Assembly: GCF_007992835.1 (NCBI RefSeq)
Contig: NZ_BKBA01000011.1
Location: forward strand, 62,001 to 126,000
Direction: 5' to 3'
DNA: 64,000 nt
Source: Knoellia locipacati
Lineage (GTDB): Bacteria; Actinomycetota; Actinomycetes; Actinomycetales; Dermatophilaceae
Shown: positions 26,161 to 35,368 of the stretch, piece by piece
Position numbering within the stretch: position 1 is the first letter of the stretch
Layout of the letters: each line of letters begins with the position of its first letter
Translations under genes and position numbers: made by a program
The notes under the pieces: generated by a model
Database searches by the model: none
The model's input: only the letters and a program-made list of their open reading frames with translations
What the model was told of the DNA's origin: nothing

Positions 26161-26735
26161 TCGGGGTCGTCCGTCGCCAGGGAGGCGACGAGGCGGACCT
26201 CCCGCAGGGTGGAGCCGTCGGGGGAGACGACGCGGTCGCGCCAGGCGCCGTCGGGGCCGAGCCCGGAGTCGGCGAGGAACGCGCGGGTGGCCTCGTCGTC
26301 GGCGAGCACCCAGATCGCGACGTCGTCGGCGCCGGCGCCGCGCAGGGTGTCGACGCAGGCGTTGAGCAGGCGCGAGCCGTGGCCCAGCCGTCGTGCGCCC
26401 GGGTGGACGCCGATGGCCGTCACCTCACCGCGAGCCGGTCCGGCGTCGGCGTCCTGGCTCGGGCCGATCGCCGCGAAGCCGACGACCTGCTCGCCGGCGC
26501 GGGCCACGAGGAGCCGGTGCACGCCCTCGGGCGGGTTCTCGAGGGACTGCCGCCACGCCTTGGCGAAGGCGGGGGCCTCGAAGAGGGCGACGACGTCGTC
26601 GGGGACGCGGCCGGCATACGCCTGGGTCCAGACCGCGGACTGGACGACACCCACGGCGGGTGCGTCGGTCGGCTTGGCGGTCCGGACGCTCGCGTCGGCG
26701 ACGGGTCCGGGCTCGTGCGAGTGGTCGTGGCTCAT
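26157..26735 (-). CDS. GNAT family N-acetyltransferase
   Basis: A 192-aa acetyl-CoA-dependent acetyltransferase. A His-rich N-terminus (MSHDHSHEPG) precedes the GNAT fold: VWTQAYAGRVPDD, LVARAGEQVVGFAAIGP, the acetyl-CoA loop VHPGARRLGHGSRLL and a C-terminal FLADSGLGPDGAWR. Substrate unknown. Coupled by overlaps to the crotonase upstream (ATGA) and azlC downstream (GTGA). Confidence 0.87.
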   Translation of the reverse strand: MSHDHSHEPGPVADASVRTAKPTDAPAVGVVQSAVWTQAYAGRVPDDVVALFEAPAFAKAWRQSLENPPEGVHRLLVARAGEQVVGFAAIGPSQDADAGPARGEVTAIGVHPGARRLGHGSRLLNACVDTLRGAGADDVAIWVLADDEATRAFLADSGLGPDGAWRDRVVSPDGSTLREVRLVASLATDDPE

Positions 26736-27457
26736 CGGCCCTGGAACTCCGGGGTCCGGCGCTCGCGGAAGGCCGAGCGTCCCTCGCTGAGGTCATCGCT
26801 CGACCAGGCGGTCGCGAAGGCGGCCTCGTAGCGGGCGACGTCGGCGTGGTCGCCACCGTGCGTGTCGAAGCCGAGCTTGGACCCGGCCTGGGTGAGCGGC
26901 GCGAGGTCGACGGCGCGCCGGGCCAGCTCGAGGGCGGCGTCGAGGTCGCCGCGCACCTGCGTGAAGCCGAGCCGCCACGCGTCGTCGGCGGTGAGGACGG
27001 CACCGGTGAGGACCATGTGGCGCGCGGCGCCCTCGCCCCAGAAGCGGGTGACGCGCTCGAGCGTCCAGTGGTTGACCATGAGGCCCAGCCGGGCGACGGG
27101 CACCGCGAACGCGGCGTCGTCGGTGACGACCCGCAGGTCGCACGCGACGGCGAGCTGCATGCCCAGCCCCATGCAGGACCCCGAGATCGCCGCGACGGTC
27201 GTGATCGGGGCCCGCGACAGCAGGTCGAGGACCTCGGCGAGCCGGTCGGTGAAGCTCACGTCCTCGAGCTCGGTGAGGTCGGCGCCGGCGCAGAAGTGGC
27301 CGGCGGCACCCGTGACGACGAGCGCGCGGGACTGCGCCACGGCGTCGACGATCCCCGCCTCCAGCTCGTCGAGCGCGTCGTGGTTGAGCGCGTTGCGCCG
27401 CTCCGGACGGTCGAGGGTGAGGACGGTGACCCGGTCGGTGGTGCGTGAGGAAATCAT
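26732..27457 (-). CDS. Enoyl-CoA hydratase/isomerase family (crotonase) lacking both hydratase glutamates
   Basis: A 241-aa crotonase-fold protein: LDRPERRNALNHDALDEL, the oxyanion-hole GHFCAGADLTEL and SGSCMGLGMQLAVACDLR. In true hydratases the two catalytic glutamates fall in a GGGCELA-type and an FGQPEI-type motif. Here the corresponding residues appear to be Gln (GLGMQLA) and Val (FAVPVARLG), so simple hydration is unlikely. A different CoA chemistry or a non-catalytic role fits better. ATG at 27457, with an adjacent GTG at 27460; divergent from the flavin reductase gene by about 30 nt. Confidence 0.85.
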   Translation of the reverse strand: MISSRTTDRVTVLTLDRPERRNALNHDALDELEAGIVDAVAQSRALVVTGAAGHFCAGADLTELEDVSFTDRLAEVLDLLSRAPITTVAAISGSCMGLGMQLAVACDLRVVTDDAAFAVPVARLGLMVNHWTLERVTRFWGEGAARHMVLTGAVLTADDAWRLGFTQVRGDLDAALELARRAVDLAPLTQAGSKLGFDTHGGDHADVARYEAAFATAWSSDDLSEGRSAFRERRTPEFQGR

Positions 27458-27487
27458 CACGCGGTCGAGCCTAACGGGACGACGTTT

Positions 27488-28318
27488 GTGAGGATGGGGC
27501 GCGTGTCCCTGCTGCGCCGTCCCTCGAAGCCGCACCCGACCTTCCGGCCGCTCGCCGTCGCCGAGGTCGATCCGGTCGCCGAGCACGCCGTCTCGATCGG
27601 GTTCGACGTGAGCGAGATGCCCGGCTTCCTCGACTACGAGGCGGGGCAGTACGTCACGCTGCGCGCGCTCGTCGGGGGCGAGGACGTGCGCCAGTCGTAC
27701 TCGATCTGGGTGCCGCCGAGCCGGGCCCGTCGCGAGGGGGTCATCCGGGTCGCCGCCGCGGCGGTGCAGGGCGGGCGCATGTCGCCGTGGCTGGCCAACG
27801 AGGTCCGCGTGGGCGAGGTCATGGGCGTCCTGCCGCCGCTCGGTGAGTTCGTCCTCGACCACGCCGACGGTCCGCGCCACCACGTCGGCATCGTCGGCGG
27901 GTCGGGGATCACGCCCGTCCTCGCCATCGCGGCCGCCGCGCTCGAGCAGCACCCCGGCTCGACCGTCGACCTCGTCGTCGCCAACCGCACCCGCGAGTCG
28001 ACCGTCCTCGGGCGCGAGGCGGCCGAGCTGGCGGACGCGTCCGGTGGCCGGCTGCGCGTCGAGCACGTGCTCAGCCGTGAGCGCGTCGACGGGGTGCGGC
28101 ACGGTCGGATCGACCCGCTCGTCGTGCGCAGCGTCCTCGCCGACGTCGGCGGCCTCGAGGAGGTCGACGACTGGTGGCTCTGCGGTCCGGAGGGGCTCAT
28201 CGCCGACGTCGAGGCCTGGCTCGGGGGAGAGGGTGTCGCCGCCGAGCACATCCACCGCGAGCGGTTCACCTCGACCGGACCGGTCGACCCCCGCAAGCCC
28301 GCCACGTCCGCCGGCTGA
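27488..28318 (+). CDS. FAD/NAD(P)-binding oxidoreductase, PaaE/FNR-like without iron-sulfur domain
   Basis: A 276-aa flavin reductase. It has the FAD-binding RQSYSIW (RxYS type), GVLPPLGEFVL, the NAD-binding GIVGGSGITPVLAI and a C-terminal WWLCGPEGL. PaaE relatives carry a C-terminal 2Fe-2S ferredoxin domain; none is seen, since the protein stops soon after HIHRERF, so it must pass electrons to a separate partner. Starts at GTG 27488, ATG 27494 and GTG 27503 are all possible; the true N-terminus may be 2 or 5 residues shorter. Confidence 0.83.
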   Translation: MRMGRVSLLRRPSKPHPTFRPLAVAEVDPVAEHAVSIGFDVSEMPGFLDYEAGQYVTLRALVGGEDVRQSYSIWVPPSRARREGVIRVAAAAVQGGRMSPWLANEVRVGEVMGVLPPLGEFVLDHADGPRHHVGIVGGSGITPVLAIAAAALEQHPGSTVDLVVANRTRESTVLGREAAELADASGGRLRVEHVLSRERVDGVRHGRIDPLVVRSVLADVGGLEEVDDWWLCGPEGLIADVEAWLGGEGVAAEHIHRERFTSTGPVDPRKPATSAG

Positions 28319-28352
28319 ACGGCATACCGCTGGTCCCGCGGACGCCCGTGCG

Positions 28353-28817
28353 TCAGCGCTCGTAGGTCACCCAGGCGAATCCGTCGCGCTCCTCGCGCGC
28401 GCTCTCGTGCCACACCGCCGGGTCGATCTCGGGGAACGTCACGTCACCCTCGGGCTCCTGCTCGACCTCGGTGATGAGCAGCCGGTGCGCGAAGGGCATC
28501 GCCTGCGCGTAGATCTCCCCACCACCGGCGACGAAGACCTCACCCACCGGGCCCGCGAGCCCCAGCGCGTCGTCGAGCGAGTGCACGGTCTCGACGTCGG
28601 GGTGGCGCCAGTCGGCCTGCCGCGTGATGACGATGGTGCGGCGACCCGGCAGCGCCCGGCCGATCGAGTCGAAGGTCTTGCGCCCCATGACCATCGCGTG
28701 GCCCATCGTCGTGCGCTTGAAGAACGCGAAGTCCTCCGGCAGGTGCCACGGCATGTCGTTGTCCGAGCCGATGACGCCGTTGCGCCCGACCGCCGCGATG
28801 AGGGTCACCTGGGTCAT
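28353..28817 (-). CDS. folA: Dihydrofolate reductase
   Basis: Reduces dihydrofolate to tetrahydrofolate with NADPH, 154 aa. Family blocks are present: LIAAVGRNGVIGSDNDMPWHLPEDF with the acidic substrate residue, MGRKTFDSIGRALPGR and FVAGGGEIYAQAMPFA. Lies 84 nt downstream of thyA on the same strand, the classical pairing that regenerates the dihydrofolate made by thymidylate synthase. The gap contains an octamer copy and a hairpin. Confidence 0.96.
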   Translation of the reverse strand: MTQVTLIAAVGRNGVIGSDNDMPWHLPEDFAFFKRTTMGHAMVMGRKTFDSIGRALPGRRTIVITRQADWRHPDVETVHSLDDALGLAGPVGEVFVAGGGEIYAQAMPFAHRLLITEVEQEPEGDVTFPEIDPAVWHESAREERDGFAWVTYER

Positions 28818-28871
28818 GGGCTCACCCTAGGGGCGGGGACGGCACGACGTCACGGTATGCCGGGTGCGCGC

Positions 28872-28890
28872 CGTGGGCGCGCGGCCCACG
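28872..28890 (-). terminator. Hairpin between thyA and folA
   Basis: CGTGGGC (28872-28878) and GCCCACG (28884-28890) form a 7-bp stem with loop GCGCG, 12 nt past the thyA stop. It may attenuate readthrough into folA. Confidence 0.4.
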
Positions 28891-28901
28891 TCCGCCGTGG
28901 C

Positions 28902-29693
28902 TCAGACCGCGATGGGGGCCTTGATCGCGGGGTGCGGGTCGTAGCCGACGAGCTCGAAGTCGCCGAGGTCGTAGTCGTCGATGGCCGCCTTGGGCGTGAT
29001 GCGCATCGTCGGCAGCGGGCGCGGCTCGCGGGTGAGCTGGAGGCGGGCCTGCTCGAGGTGGTTGGAGTAGAGGTGGGCGTCGCCGAGGGTGTGGACGAAC
29101 TCGCCGGGCTCGAGGTCGGTGAGCTGGGCGACCATCATCGTGAGGAGGGCGTAGGAGGCGATGTTGAACGGCACGCCGAGGAAGACGTCGGCCGAGCGCT
29201 GGTAGAGCTGGCACGAGAGCCGCCCGTTGCTCACGTAGAACTGGAACAGCGCGTGGCACGGCGGCAGCGCCATGTCGTCGACGTCGGCGACGTTCCAGGC
29301 GCTGACGATGTGGCGACGGCTGTCGGGGTTGGTGCGGATCGACGCGATGACCTTGGCGATCTGGTCGACGTGGCGTCCGTCGGGGGTGGGCCAGGAGCGC
29401 CACTGGTGCCCGTAGACGGGGCCGAGGTCGCCGAGCTCGTCGGCCCACTCGTCCCAGATCGAGATGCCGCGCTCCTGGAGCCAGCGGACGTTGGTGTCGC
29501 CGCGCAGGAACCACAGCAGCTCGCCGATGATCGACTTGAGGTGCAGCTTCTTGGTCGTGACGACGGGGAAGCCCTCGGACAGGTCGAACCGCATCTGGTG
29601 GCCGAAGACGGAGCGGGTCCCCGTGCCCGTGCGGTCGGACTTGTCGACGCCCTCGTCGAGGATGCGGTCGAGGAGGTCGAGGTACTGGCGCAT
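28902..29693 (-). CDS. thyA: Thymidylate synthase
   Basis: Folate-dependent methylation of dUMP to dTMP, 263 aa, nearly the E. coli length. Motifs: [24 protein letters not shown], the catalytic [11 protein letters not shown] (C146), [18 protein letters not shown] and [13 protein letters not shown] at 29693. Divergent from dapA with 73 nt between them. A ThyA-type enzyme rather than the flavin-dependent ThyX used by many actinomycetes. Confidence 0.97.
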   Translation of the reverse strand: MRQYLDLLDRILDEGVDKSDRTGTGTRSVFGHQMRFDLSEGFPVVTTKKLHLKSIIGELLWFLRGDTNVRWLQERGISIWDEWADELGDLGPVYGHQWRSWPTPDGRHVDQIAKVIASIRTNPDSRRHIVSAWNVADVDDMALPPCHALFQFYVSNGRLSCQLYQRSADVFLGVPFNIASYALLTMMVAQLTDLEPGEFVHTLGDAHLYSNHLEQARLQLTREPRPLPTMRITPKAAIDDYDLGDFELVGYDPHPAIKAPIAV

Positions 29694-29766
29694 GGTTCCA
29701 GAGCGTAACCGCGAGCACCGTCGGCGTCGGGACGACGCCCGCACAGCAGCGACTACCCTGAGGCCC

Positions 29767-30654
29767 ATGACGACGAACCCCTTCGGCCGGGTCATCACGG
29801 CCATGGTCACACCCATGCGCCCCGACGGATCCCTCGACGAGGTGGGCGTGCGTGCCGTCGTCGAGCACCTCGTCGCCAGTGGGCACGACGGCGTCGTCGT
29901 CAACGGCACGACGGGGGAGTCGGCCACCCTCACCGACGACGAGAGCATCGACGCGGTGCGCATCGTGGTCGAGGCCGCGGCCGGCCGCCTCGCGGTCACC
30001 GCCGGTGTCGGGTCCAACTCCACCGCGCACAGCATCGAGATGGCCGAGCGCGCCGTCGAGGTCGGCGCCGACGCGCTGCTGCTCGTGTCGCCGTACTACA
30101 ACAAGCCGACGCAGGCCGGGCTCCTCGCCCACTGCCGCGCCGTCGCGGACTCGACCGAGCTGCCGATCATGCTCTACGACATCCCGGGTCGCACCGGTGT
30201 CGCCTTCAGCACCGAGACGCTCGTCGAGCTCGCCGCCCACCCGCGGATCCTCGCGGTCAAGGACGCCAAGGCCGACCTGTGGGCCTCCACCCACGTCATG
30301 GCCGCGACCGACCTGCTGTGGTTCAGCGGTGACGACGTCCTCACGCTGGCGCACCTCGTCCAGGGGGCCGTCGGCTGCGTCTCCGTCGTCGGCCACGTCG
30401 CGGGCAAGGAGTATGCCGCGATGCTCGCCGCCGTGGACGCCGGCGACCTCGCGACCGCGCGCGAGATCCACCAGCGCCTCATCCCCGTCGTCGACGCGAT
30501 CATGACGCCCTCACAGGGCGCCATCATGGCCAAGGCCGCGCTCGCCGAGCTCGGCGTCATCGAGTCGGCCTTCGTCCGTCTGCCACTCGTCGAGTCACCA
30601 CCGGAGCACCTCGAGGCCCTGCGCTCGGGTCTCGTGGAAGCAGGCCTGCGATGA
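29767..30654 (+). CDS. dapA: 4-hydroxy-tetrahydrodipicolinate synthase
   Basis: Condenses pyruvate with aspartate semialdehyde in the diaminopimelate/lysine pathway; 295-aa TIM barrel. NGTTGES carries the catalytic threonines (T48), Y137 lies in [10 protein letters not shown], and the Schiff-base K165 in [12 protein letters not shown] overlap with rnj (30651-30654) couples the two genes, a dapA-rnj pairing conserved in actinobacteria. Confidence 0.97.
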   Translation: MTTNPFGRVITAMVTPMRPDGSLDEVGVRAVVEHLVASGHDGVVVNGTTGESATLTDDESIDAVRIVVEAAAGRLAVTAGVGSNSTAHSIEMAERAVEVGADALLLVSPYYNKPTQAGLLAHCRAVADSTELPIMLYDIPGRTGVAFSTETLVELAAHPRILAVKDAKADLWASTHVMAATDLLWFSGDDVLTLAHLVQGAVGCVSVVGHVAGKEYAAMLAAVDAGDLATAREIHQRLIPVVDAIMTPSQGAIMAKAALAELGVIESAFVRLPLVESPPEHLEALRSGLVEAGLR

Positions 30655-32336
30655 GCCACCCCCACCCCGAGCTGTCCCTGCCCGCACCGCTCAAGGACGG
30701 AGGCGTGCGCGTCGTCGCCCTCGGCGGTCTCGGCGAGGTCGGCCGCAACATGGCGGTCATCGAGCACAAGGGCCAGCTGCTCGTCATCGACTGCGGCGTC
30801 CTCTTCCCCGACGACCACCACCCGGGCATCGACCTCATCCTCCCGGACTTCAGCTACATCAAGGACCGTCTGGACGACATCCAGGCGATCGTGCTCACCC
30901 ACGGTCACGAGGACCACATCGGCGCCGTCCCGTTCCTACTGCGCCTCAAGCCGGACATCCCGCTCGTCGGCTCGACGCTGACGCTGGCCCTCATCGAGGC
31001 CAAGCTCAAGGAGCACCGGATCAAGCCCTACACGTTCTCCGTCAAGGAGGGCGACCGTGAGAGCTTCGGCGTCTTCGACTGCGAGTTCGTCGCCGTCAAC
31101 CACTCGATCCCCGACGCGCTCGCGGTGTTCGTCCGGACGTCCGGCGGCACCCTGCTCCACACCGGCGACTTCAAGATGGACCAGCTGCCCCTCGACGGGC
31201 GCCTCACCGACCTGCGCGCCTTCGCGCGGCTGGGCGAGGAGGGCGTCGACCTCTTCCTCACCGACTCCACCAACGCCGAGGTGCCCGGGTTCACCACCCC
31301 CGAGAAGGACATCGCGCCGGCGATCGACCGCGTCTTCCGCGACGCGAAGCGCCGGATCATCGTCGCCTGCTTCTCCTCGCACGTGCACCGCGTCCAGCAG
31401 GTGCTCGACGCCGCCGAGAAGTCCGGCCGCAAGGTCGCCATGGTCGGGCGCTCGATGGTCCGCAACATGGGCATCGCCGCCGAGCTGGGCTACCTCCACG
31501 TGCCCGACGGGATCCTCGTCGACTTCAAGAAGCTCGGCGACCTGCCGGACAACAAGGTGACGCTCATCTGCACCGGGTCCCAGGGCGAGCCGATGGCAGC
31601 GCTGTCCCGCATGGCCAACCGCGACCACCAGATCGAGGTGGGCACGGGCGACACCGTCCTCATGGCCTCCTCGCTCATCCCGGGCAACGAGAACGCCGTC
31701 TACCGCGTCATCAACGGCCTCATGCGGCTCGGCGCCGACGTCGTGCACAAGGGCAACGCCAAGGTTCACGTCTCCGGTCACGCCAGCGCCGGCGAGCTCC
31801 TCTACTGCTACAACATCGTCAAGCCGCGCAACGTCATGCCGGTCCACGGAGAGTGGCGCCACCTTCGGGCGAACGCCGACCTCGCCCTCGCGACCGGCGT
31901 GCACCCCAAGGGCGTCGTCGTCGTCGAGGACGGCGTCGTCGTCGACCTGTTCGACGGCAAGGTCAAGGTGGCCGGCGCGGTCGAGTGCGGCTACGTCTAC
32001 GTCGACGGCTCCTCCGTCGGCGAGGCCGACGAGACGCTGCTCAAGGACCGGCGCATCCTGCGCGACGAGGGGTTCGTCTCCGTCATCGTCGTCATGGACT
32101 CCACGAGCGGCAAGATCGTCGCCGGGCCGGAGATCACCGCCCGCGGCTTCGTCGAGGACGACGTGGTCTTCGACGACGTCATGCCCCAGCTCACGCGGGC
32201 GCTCGACGAGGCCACGGCCCAGGGGGTGTCCGACACCTACCAGCTCGAGCAGGTCATGCGGCGCACCGTCGGTGGCTGGGTCGGTCGCAAGATCCGTCGC
32301 CGCCCGATGATCATCCCCGTCGTCATCGAGGCGTAG
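30651..32336 (+). CDS. rnj: Ribonuclease J
   Basis: A 561-aa metallo-beta-lactamase/beta-CASP ribonuclease with 5'-3' exo- and endonuclease activity in mRNA decay and rRNA maturation. The zinc motif THGHEDHIG spans H84, H86, D88 and H89. HTGDFKMD, TDSTNAEVPG and the beta-CASP VHRVQQVLDAA follow, with a C-terminal domain ending RRRPMIIPVVIEA. Coupled to dapA. It is followed by an unusual array of palindromes before ftsK. Confidence 0.96.
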   Translation: MSHPHPELSLPAPLKDGGVRVVALGGLGEVGRNMAVIEHKGQLLVIDCGVLFPDDHHPGIDLILPDFSYIKDRLDDIQAIVLTHGHEDHIGAVPFLLRLKPDIPLVGSTLTLALIEAKLKEHRIKPYTFSVKEGDRESFGVFDCEFVAVNHSIPDALAVFVRTSGGTLLHTGDFKMDQLPLDGRLTDLRAFARLGEEGVDLFLTDSTNAEVPGFTTPEKDIAPAIDRVFRDAKRRIIVACFSSHVHRVQQVLDAAEKSGRKVAMVGRSMVRNMGIAAELGYLHVPDGILVDFKKLGDLPDNKVTLICTGSQGEPMAALSRMANRDHQIEVGTGDTVLMASSLIPGNENAVYRVINGLMRLGADVVHKGNAKVHVSGHASAGELLYCYNIVKPRNVMPVHGEWRHLRANADLALATGVHPKGVVVVEDGVVVDLFDGKVKVAGAVECGYVYVDGSSVGEADETLLKDRRILRDEGFVSVIVVMDSTSGKIVAGPEITARGFVEDDVVFDDVMPQLTRALDEATAQGVSDTYQLEQVMRRTVGGWVGRKIRRRPMIIPVVIEA

Positions 32337-32433
32337 CCACCTCGCTGACTCCGTGGGCCCACCCGTCGTCATCGAAGCGTCACGGCCCCACCCCAGTGGC
32401 CACACCAGCCACACCAACCACTTGTCCCGACGA

Positions 32434-32525
32434 CAGCATTATCGGGTGACCCGAGAAAGGGCCGCTCGACCCCGCATGCCAACTCGGGTCGAGCGCAGCA
32501 TTATCGGGTGACCCGATAATGCTGC
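32434..32525. repeat. Palindrome and direct-repeat array between rnj and ftsK
   Basis: A 21-nt direct repeat (CAGCATTATCGGGTGACCCGA) occurs at 32434-32454 and, broken out for length, again at 32496-32516. The second copy is completed into a perfect 31-nt palindrome with arms GCAGCATTATCGGGT (32495-32509) and ACCCGATAATGCTGC (32511-32525) around one G. Between them CGCTCGACCC (32463-32472) pairs with GGGTCGAGCG (32486-32495). GACCCGAG (32448-32455) can instead pair with CTCGGGTC (32483-32490), so alternative folds are possible. The AT-rich arms stand out from the surroundings. Candidate operator pair or terminator/attenuator; no family match. Confidence 0.8.
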
Positions 32526-32588
32526 GGGCCCGGGGTGGTGCGCGTGTGACGCGTGTGTCTGAGGTGACTTTGGCCTAGGGTGCGGACC

Positions 32589-35330
32589 ATGGCCTCACGC
32601 TCGACGACCCCTGCGCGCTCCCGCACGGCATCCTCCCGTCCGGCGAACCGTCGGGCCCCTGCTCGCACGACGACGCGCAAGAAGGCCCCCGCCAAGGGCG
32701 GCACCCCCATGCCGGTCGCCGCCGTCCGCGGCGCGTGGATGGGTCTGGCCCACGTCGCCGGAGGCACGGCCCGCAAGGTCTCGCACGCCGGTCAGGACCT
32801 CGAGCCCGAGCACCGCCGCGACGGCGCCGGACTCACCCTCATCGCCCTCGCGGTCGTCGTCGCCGCCCGGGAGTGGTGGGGCCTCGCCGGCATGGTCGGC
32901 GACGCGACGCACGCCGTCGTGGCCGGCACCTTCGGCCGGGTCGGCTACGCCCTGCCCATCGTCCTGCTGCTCTTCGGCCTGCACCTGTGGCGCACCCCGC
33001 GCGAGCACCCCGCGACCAACAGGATGAGCATCGGCACGGCCGTCCTCGCCTTCGCCACGTGCGGCATCGCCCACGTCGCGGCCGGCATCCCGGAGCCCCC
33101 GGCCGGCGCCGACGGCATGCGCGCGGCCGGTGGCATCATCGGCTTCCTCGCCTCGAGCCCGCTCGAGGCCGCCGTCTCGATCTACGGCACCATCCCGCTC
33201 CTCATCCTCATCGGCATCTTCGGCCTGCTCGTGCTCACGGCCACCCCGGTGCACGAGATCCCGGACCGTCTCGACCAGCTGCGCGCCACGCTCCTGGGGC
33301 ACCCGGCATACGCCGAGGAGGACGTGACCGACGAGGTCCCGGTCAAGAAGCCGCGCCGCTCGCGCGCGAAGACCGACGAGCCGTTGGTCGGTGACGAGGC
33401 CTACGAGCAGGCCGCGATCGTCGACTACGAGGACACCAAGGGCCGCAAGACCCGCCGCGTCGCGCCGACCGCGGACGTCGAGGAGGGCGCCCCCCGTCCC
33501 GGGGAGAAGCGCCCCACGGCTCCCGGCGTCCTCGCTCCGTCGGCGACCGCCAAGGCTCCCCTCGAGCCGACCCGACTCGAGGCCCCGCCGACGACCCCGC
33601 TGCCGCAGCGCGTCGAGCAGCTCTCGCTCGCAGGCGACGTCACCTACACGCTTCCGGACAACTCCGTGCTCAAGCAGGGCGCACCCCACAAGGAGCGTTC
33701 CGAGGCCAACGACCGCGTGGTCGAGTCGCTGACCACCGTGCTCGACGAGTTCGGCATCGACGCACAGGTCACGGGCTTCACCCGCGGCCCGACCGTGACC
33801 CGATACATCGTCGAGCTCGGCCCCGGCATCAAGGTCGAGCGCGTCACGGCGCTCTCCAAGAACATCGCGTATGCCGTCGCCTCGGCCGACGTGCGCATCC
33901 TCAGTCCCATCCCGGGCAAGTCGGCGATCGGCATCGAGATCCCGAACCCGGACAAGGAGATGGTCTGCCTCGGCGACGTCCTGCGCAGCCGGGTCGCCCG
34001 CGACAACCACCACCCGATGGTCATGGGGGTCGGCAAGGACGTCGAGGGCGGCTACGTCATCGCCAACCTCGCGAAGATGCCCCACCTGCTCGTGGCCGGT
34101 GCCACGGGTTCGGGAAAGTCCAGCTTCGTGAACTCGATGATCACCTCGATCCTCATGCGGTCCACCCCCGACGAGGTCCGCATGGTGCTCGTGGACCCCA
34201 AGCGGGTCGAGCTCACGGCATACGAGGGCATCCCGCACCTCATCACGCCGATCATCACCAACCCCAAGAAGGCCGCCGAGGCCCTCCAGTGGGTCGTGCG
34301 CGAGATGGACGCCCGCTACGACGACCTCGCGGCCTACGGCTACAAGCACGTCGACGACTTCAACAAGGCGGTCAAGGCCGGCAAGGTCCAGCCCCTGCCG
34401 GGGTCGAAGCGGGTCATCCAGGCCTACCCGTACCTCCTCGTCGTCGTCGACGAGCTCGCCGACCTCATGATGGTCGCCCCGCGCGACGTCGAGGAGTGCA
34501 TCGTCCGCATCACCCAGCTGGCGCGTGCCGCCGGCATCCACCTCGTCCTCGCGACGCAGCGTCCCTCCGTCGACGTCGTCACCGGTCTCATCAAGGCCAA
34601 CGTGCCGAGCCGCATGGCGTTCGCGACGTCCTCGCTCGCCGACAGCCGCGTCGTGCTCGACCAGCCGGGTGCCGAGAAGCTCCTCGGACAGGGCGACGCG
34701 CTCTTCCTGCCGATGGGCGCGAGCAAGCCGATGCGCGTCCAGGGCGCCTGGGTCACCGAGTCCGAGATCCAGGACGCCGTCGCGCACGTGACCGGTCAGC
34801 TCAAGCCGACCTACCGCGAGGACGTCGCCGTCGTCGCCCCCAAGAAGGACCTCGACGACGACATCGGCGACGACCTCGACCTGCTGCTGCAGGCCACGGA
34901 GCTCGTCGTGACGACCCAGTTCGGGTCGACGTCGATGCTCCAGCGCAAGCTGCGCGTCGGGTTCGCCAAGGCCGGCCGCCTCATGGACCTGCTCGAGTCC
35001 CGCGGGGTCGTGGGCCCATCCGAGGGCTCGAAGGCGCGAGACGTGCTCGTGCGCCCCGACGACCTGCCGACGACCCTCGCGCTCCTGCGCGGCGACGAGG
35101 TCCCCGAGACCGACACGGCGTTCGACAACGAGGCCTCCGACGGGTTCGAGGACGACTCCACTCCGTCACAGGTGGCGGACGCGGGGACGGCGCAGCCGCA
35201 GGCCGCAGCGCACGACCGATACGGCTCGGACGCCGTCGCCGACGACCTCGCCAGCCGCCCGCAGGCCGAGGCGTGGGACGAGGACGAGGACGACAGCGAG
35301 GACGCCTGGGAGCTCACCGGACGTCGGTGA
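32589..35330 (+). CDS. ftsK: DNA translocase FtsK/SpoIIIE
   Basis: Septal DNA pump coupling chromosome segregation to division, 913 aa. The N-terminus is basic, followed by about four membrane spans (residues ~80-225) and a charged Pro-rich linker. The motor domain has Walker A G504-ATGSGKSS-512 and Walker B LLVVVDELADLMM, and a C-terminal gamma winged helix (STSMLQRKLRVGFAKAGRLMDLLE) reads polar DNA motifs. I prefer ATG 32589 over GTG 32580 three codons earlier. The acidic C-terminal tail (EDEDDSEDAW) is family-variable. Confidence 0.95.
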   Translation: MASRSTTPARSRTASSRPANRRAPARTTTRKKAPAKGGTPMPVAAVRGAWMGLAHVAGGTARKVSHAGQDLEPEHRRDGAGLTLIALAVVVAAREWWGLAGMVGDATHAVVAGTFGRVGYALPIVLLLFGLHLWRTPREHPATNRMSIGTAVLAFATCGIAHVAAGIPEPPAGADGMRAAGGIIGFLASSPLEAAVSIYGTIPLLILIGIFGLLVLTATPVHEIPDRLDQLRATLLGHPAYAEEDVTDEVPVKKPRRSRAKTDEPLVGDEAYEQAAIVDYEDTKGRKTRRVAPTADVEEGAPRPGEKRPTAPGVLAPSATAKAPLEPTRLEAPPTTPLPQRVEQLSLAGDVTYTLPDNSVLKQGAPHKERSEANDRVVESLTTVLDEFGIDAQVTGFTRGPTVTRYIVELGPGIKVERVTALSKNIAYAVASADVRILSPIPGKSAIGIEIPNPDKEMVCLGDVLRSRVARDNHHPMVMGVGKDVEGGYVIANLAKMPHLLVAGATGSGKSSFVNSMITSILMRSTPDEVRMVLVDPKRVELTAYEGIPHLITPIITNPKKAAEALQWVVREMDARYDDLAAYGYKHVDDFNKAVKAGKVQPLPGSKRVIQAYPYLLVVVDELADLMMVAPRDVEECIVRITQLARAAGIHLVLATQRPSVDVVTGLIKANVPSRMAFATSSLADSRVVLDQPGAEKLLGQGDALFLPMGASKPMRVQGAWVTESEIQDAVAHVTGQLKPTYREDVAVVAPKKDLDDDIGDDLDLLLQATELVVTTQFGSTSMLQRKLRVGFAKAGRLMDLLESRGVVGPSEGSKARDVLVRPDDLPTTLALLRGDEVPETDTAFDNEASDGFEDDSTPSQVADAGTAQPQAAAHDRYGSDAVADDLASRPQAEAWDEDEDDSEDAWELTGRR

Positions 35331-35368
35331 GCCCCAGCGGGCGCCGGGGTCGACCGGGTGACCGGTGC

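Noticed and set aside
32595-34787. Long minus-strand open frame opposite ftsK
   Set aside because: Shadow of ftsK; no domain, and the plus-strand reading is an unambiguous FtsK.
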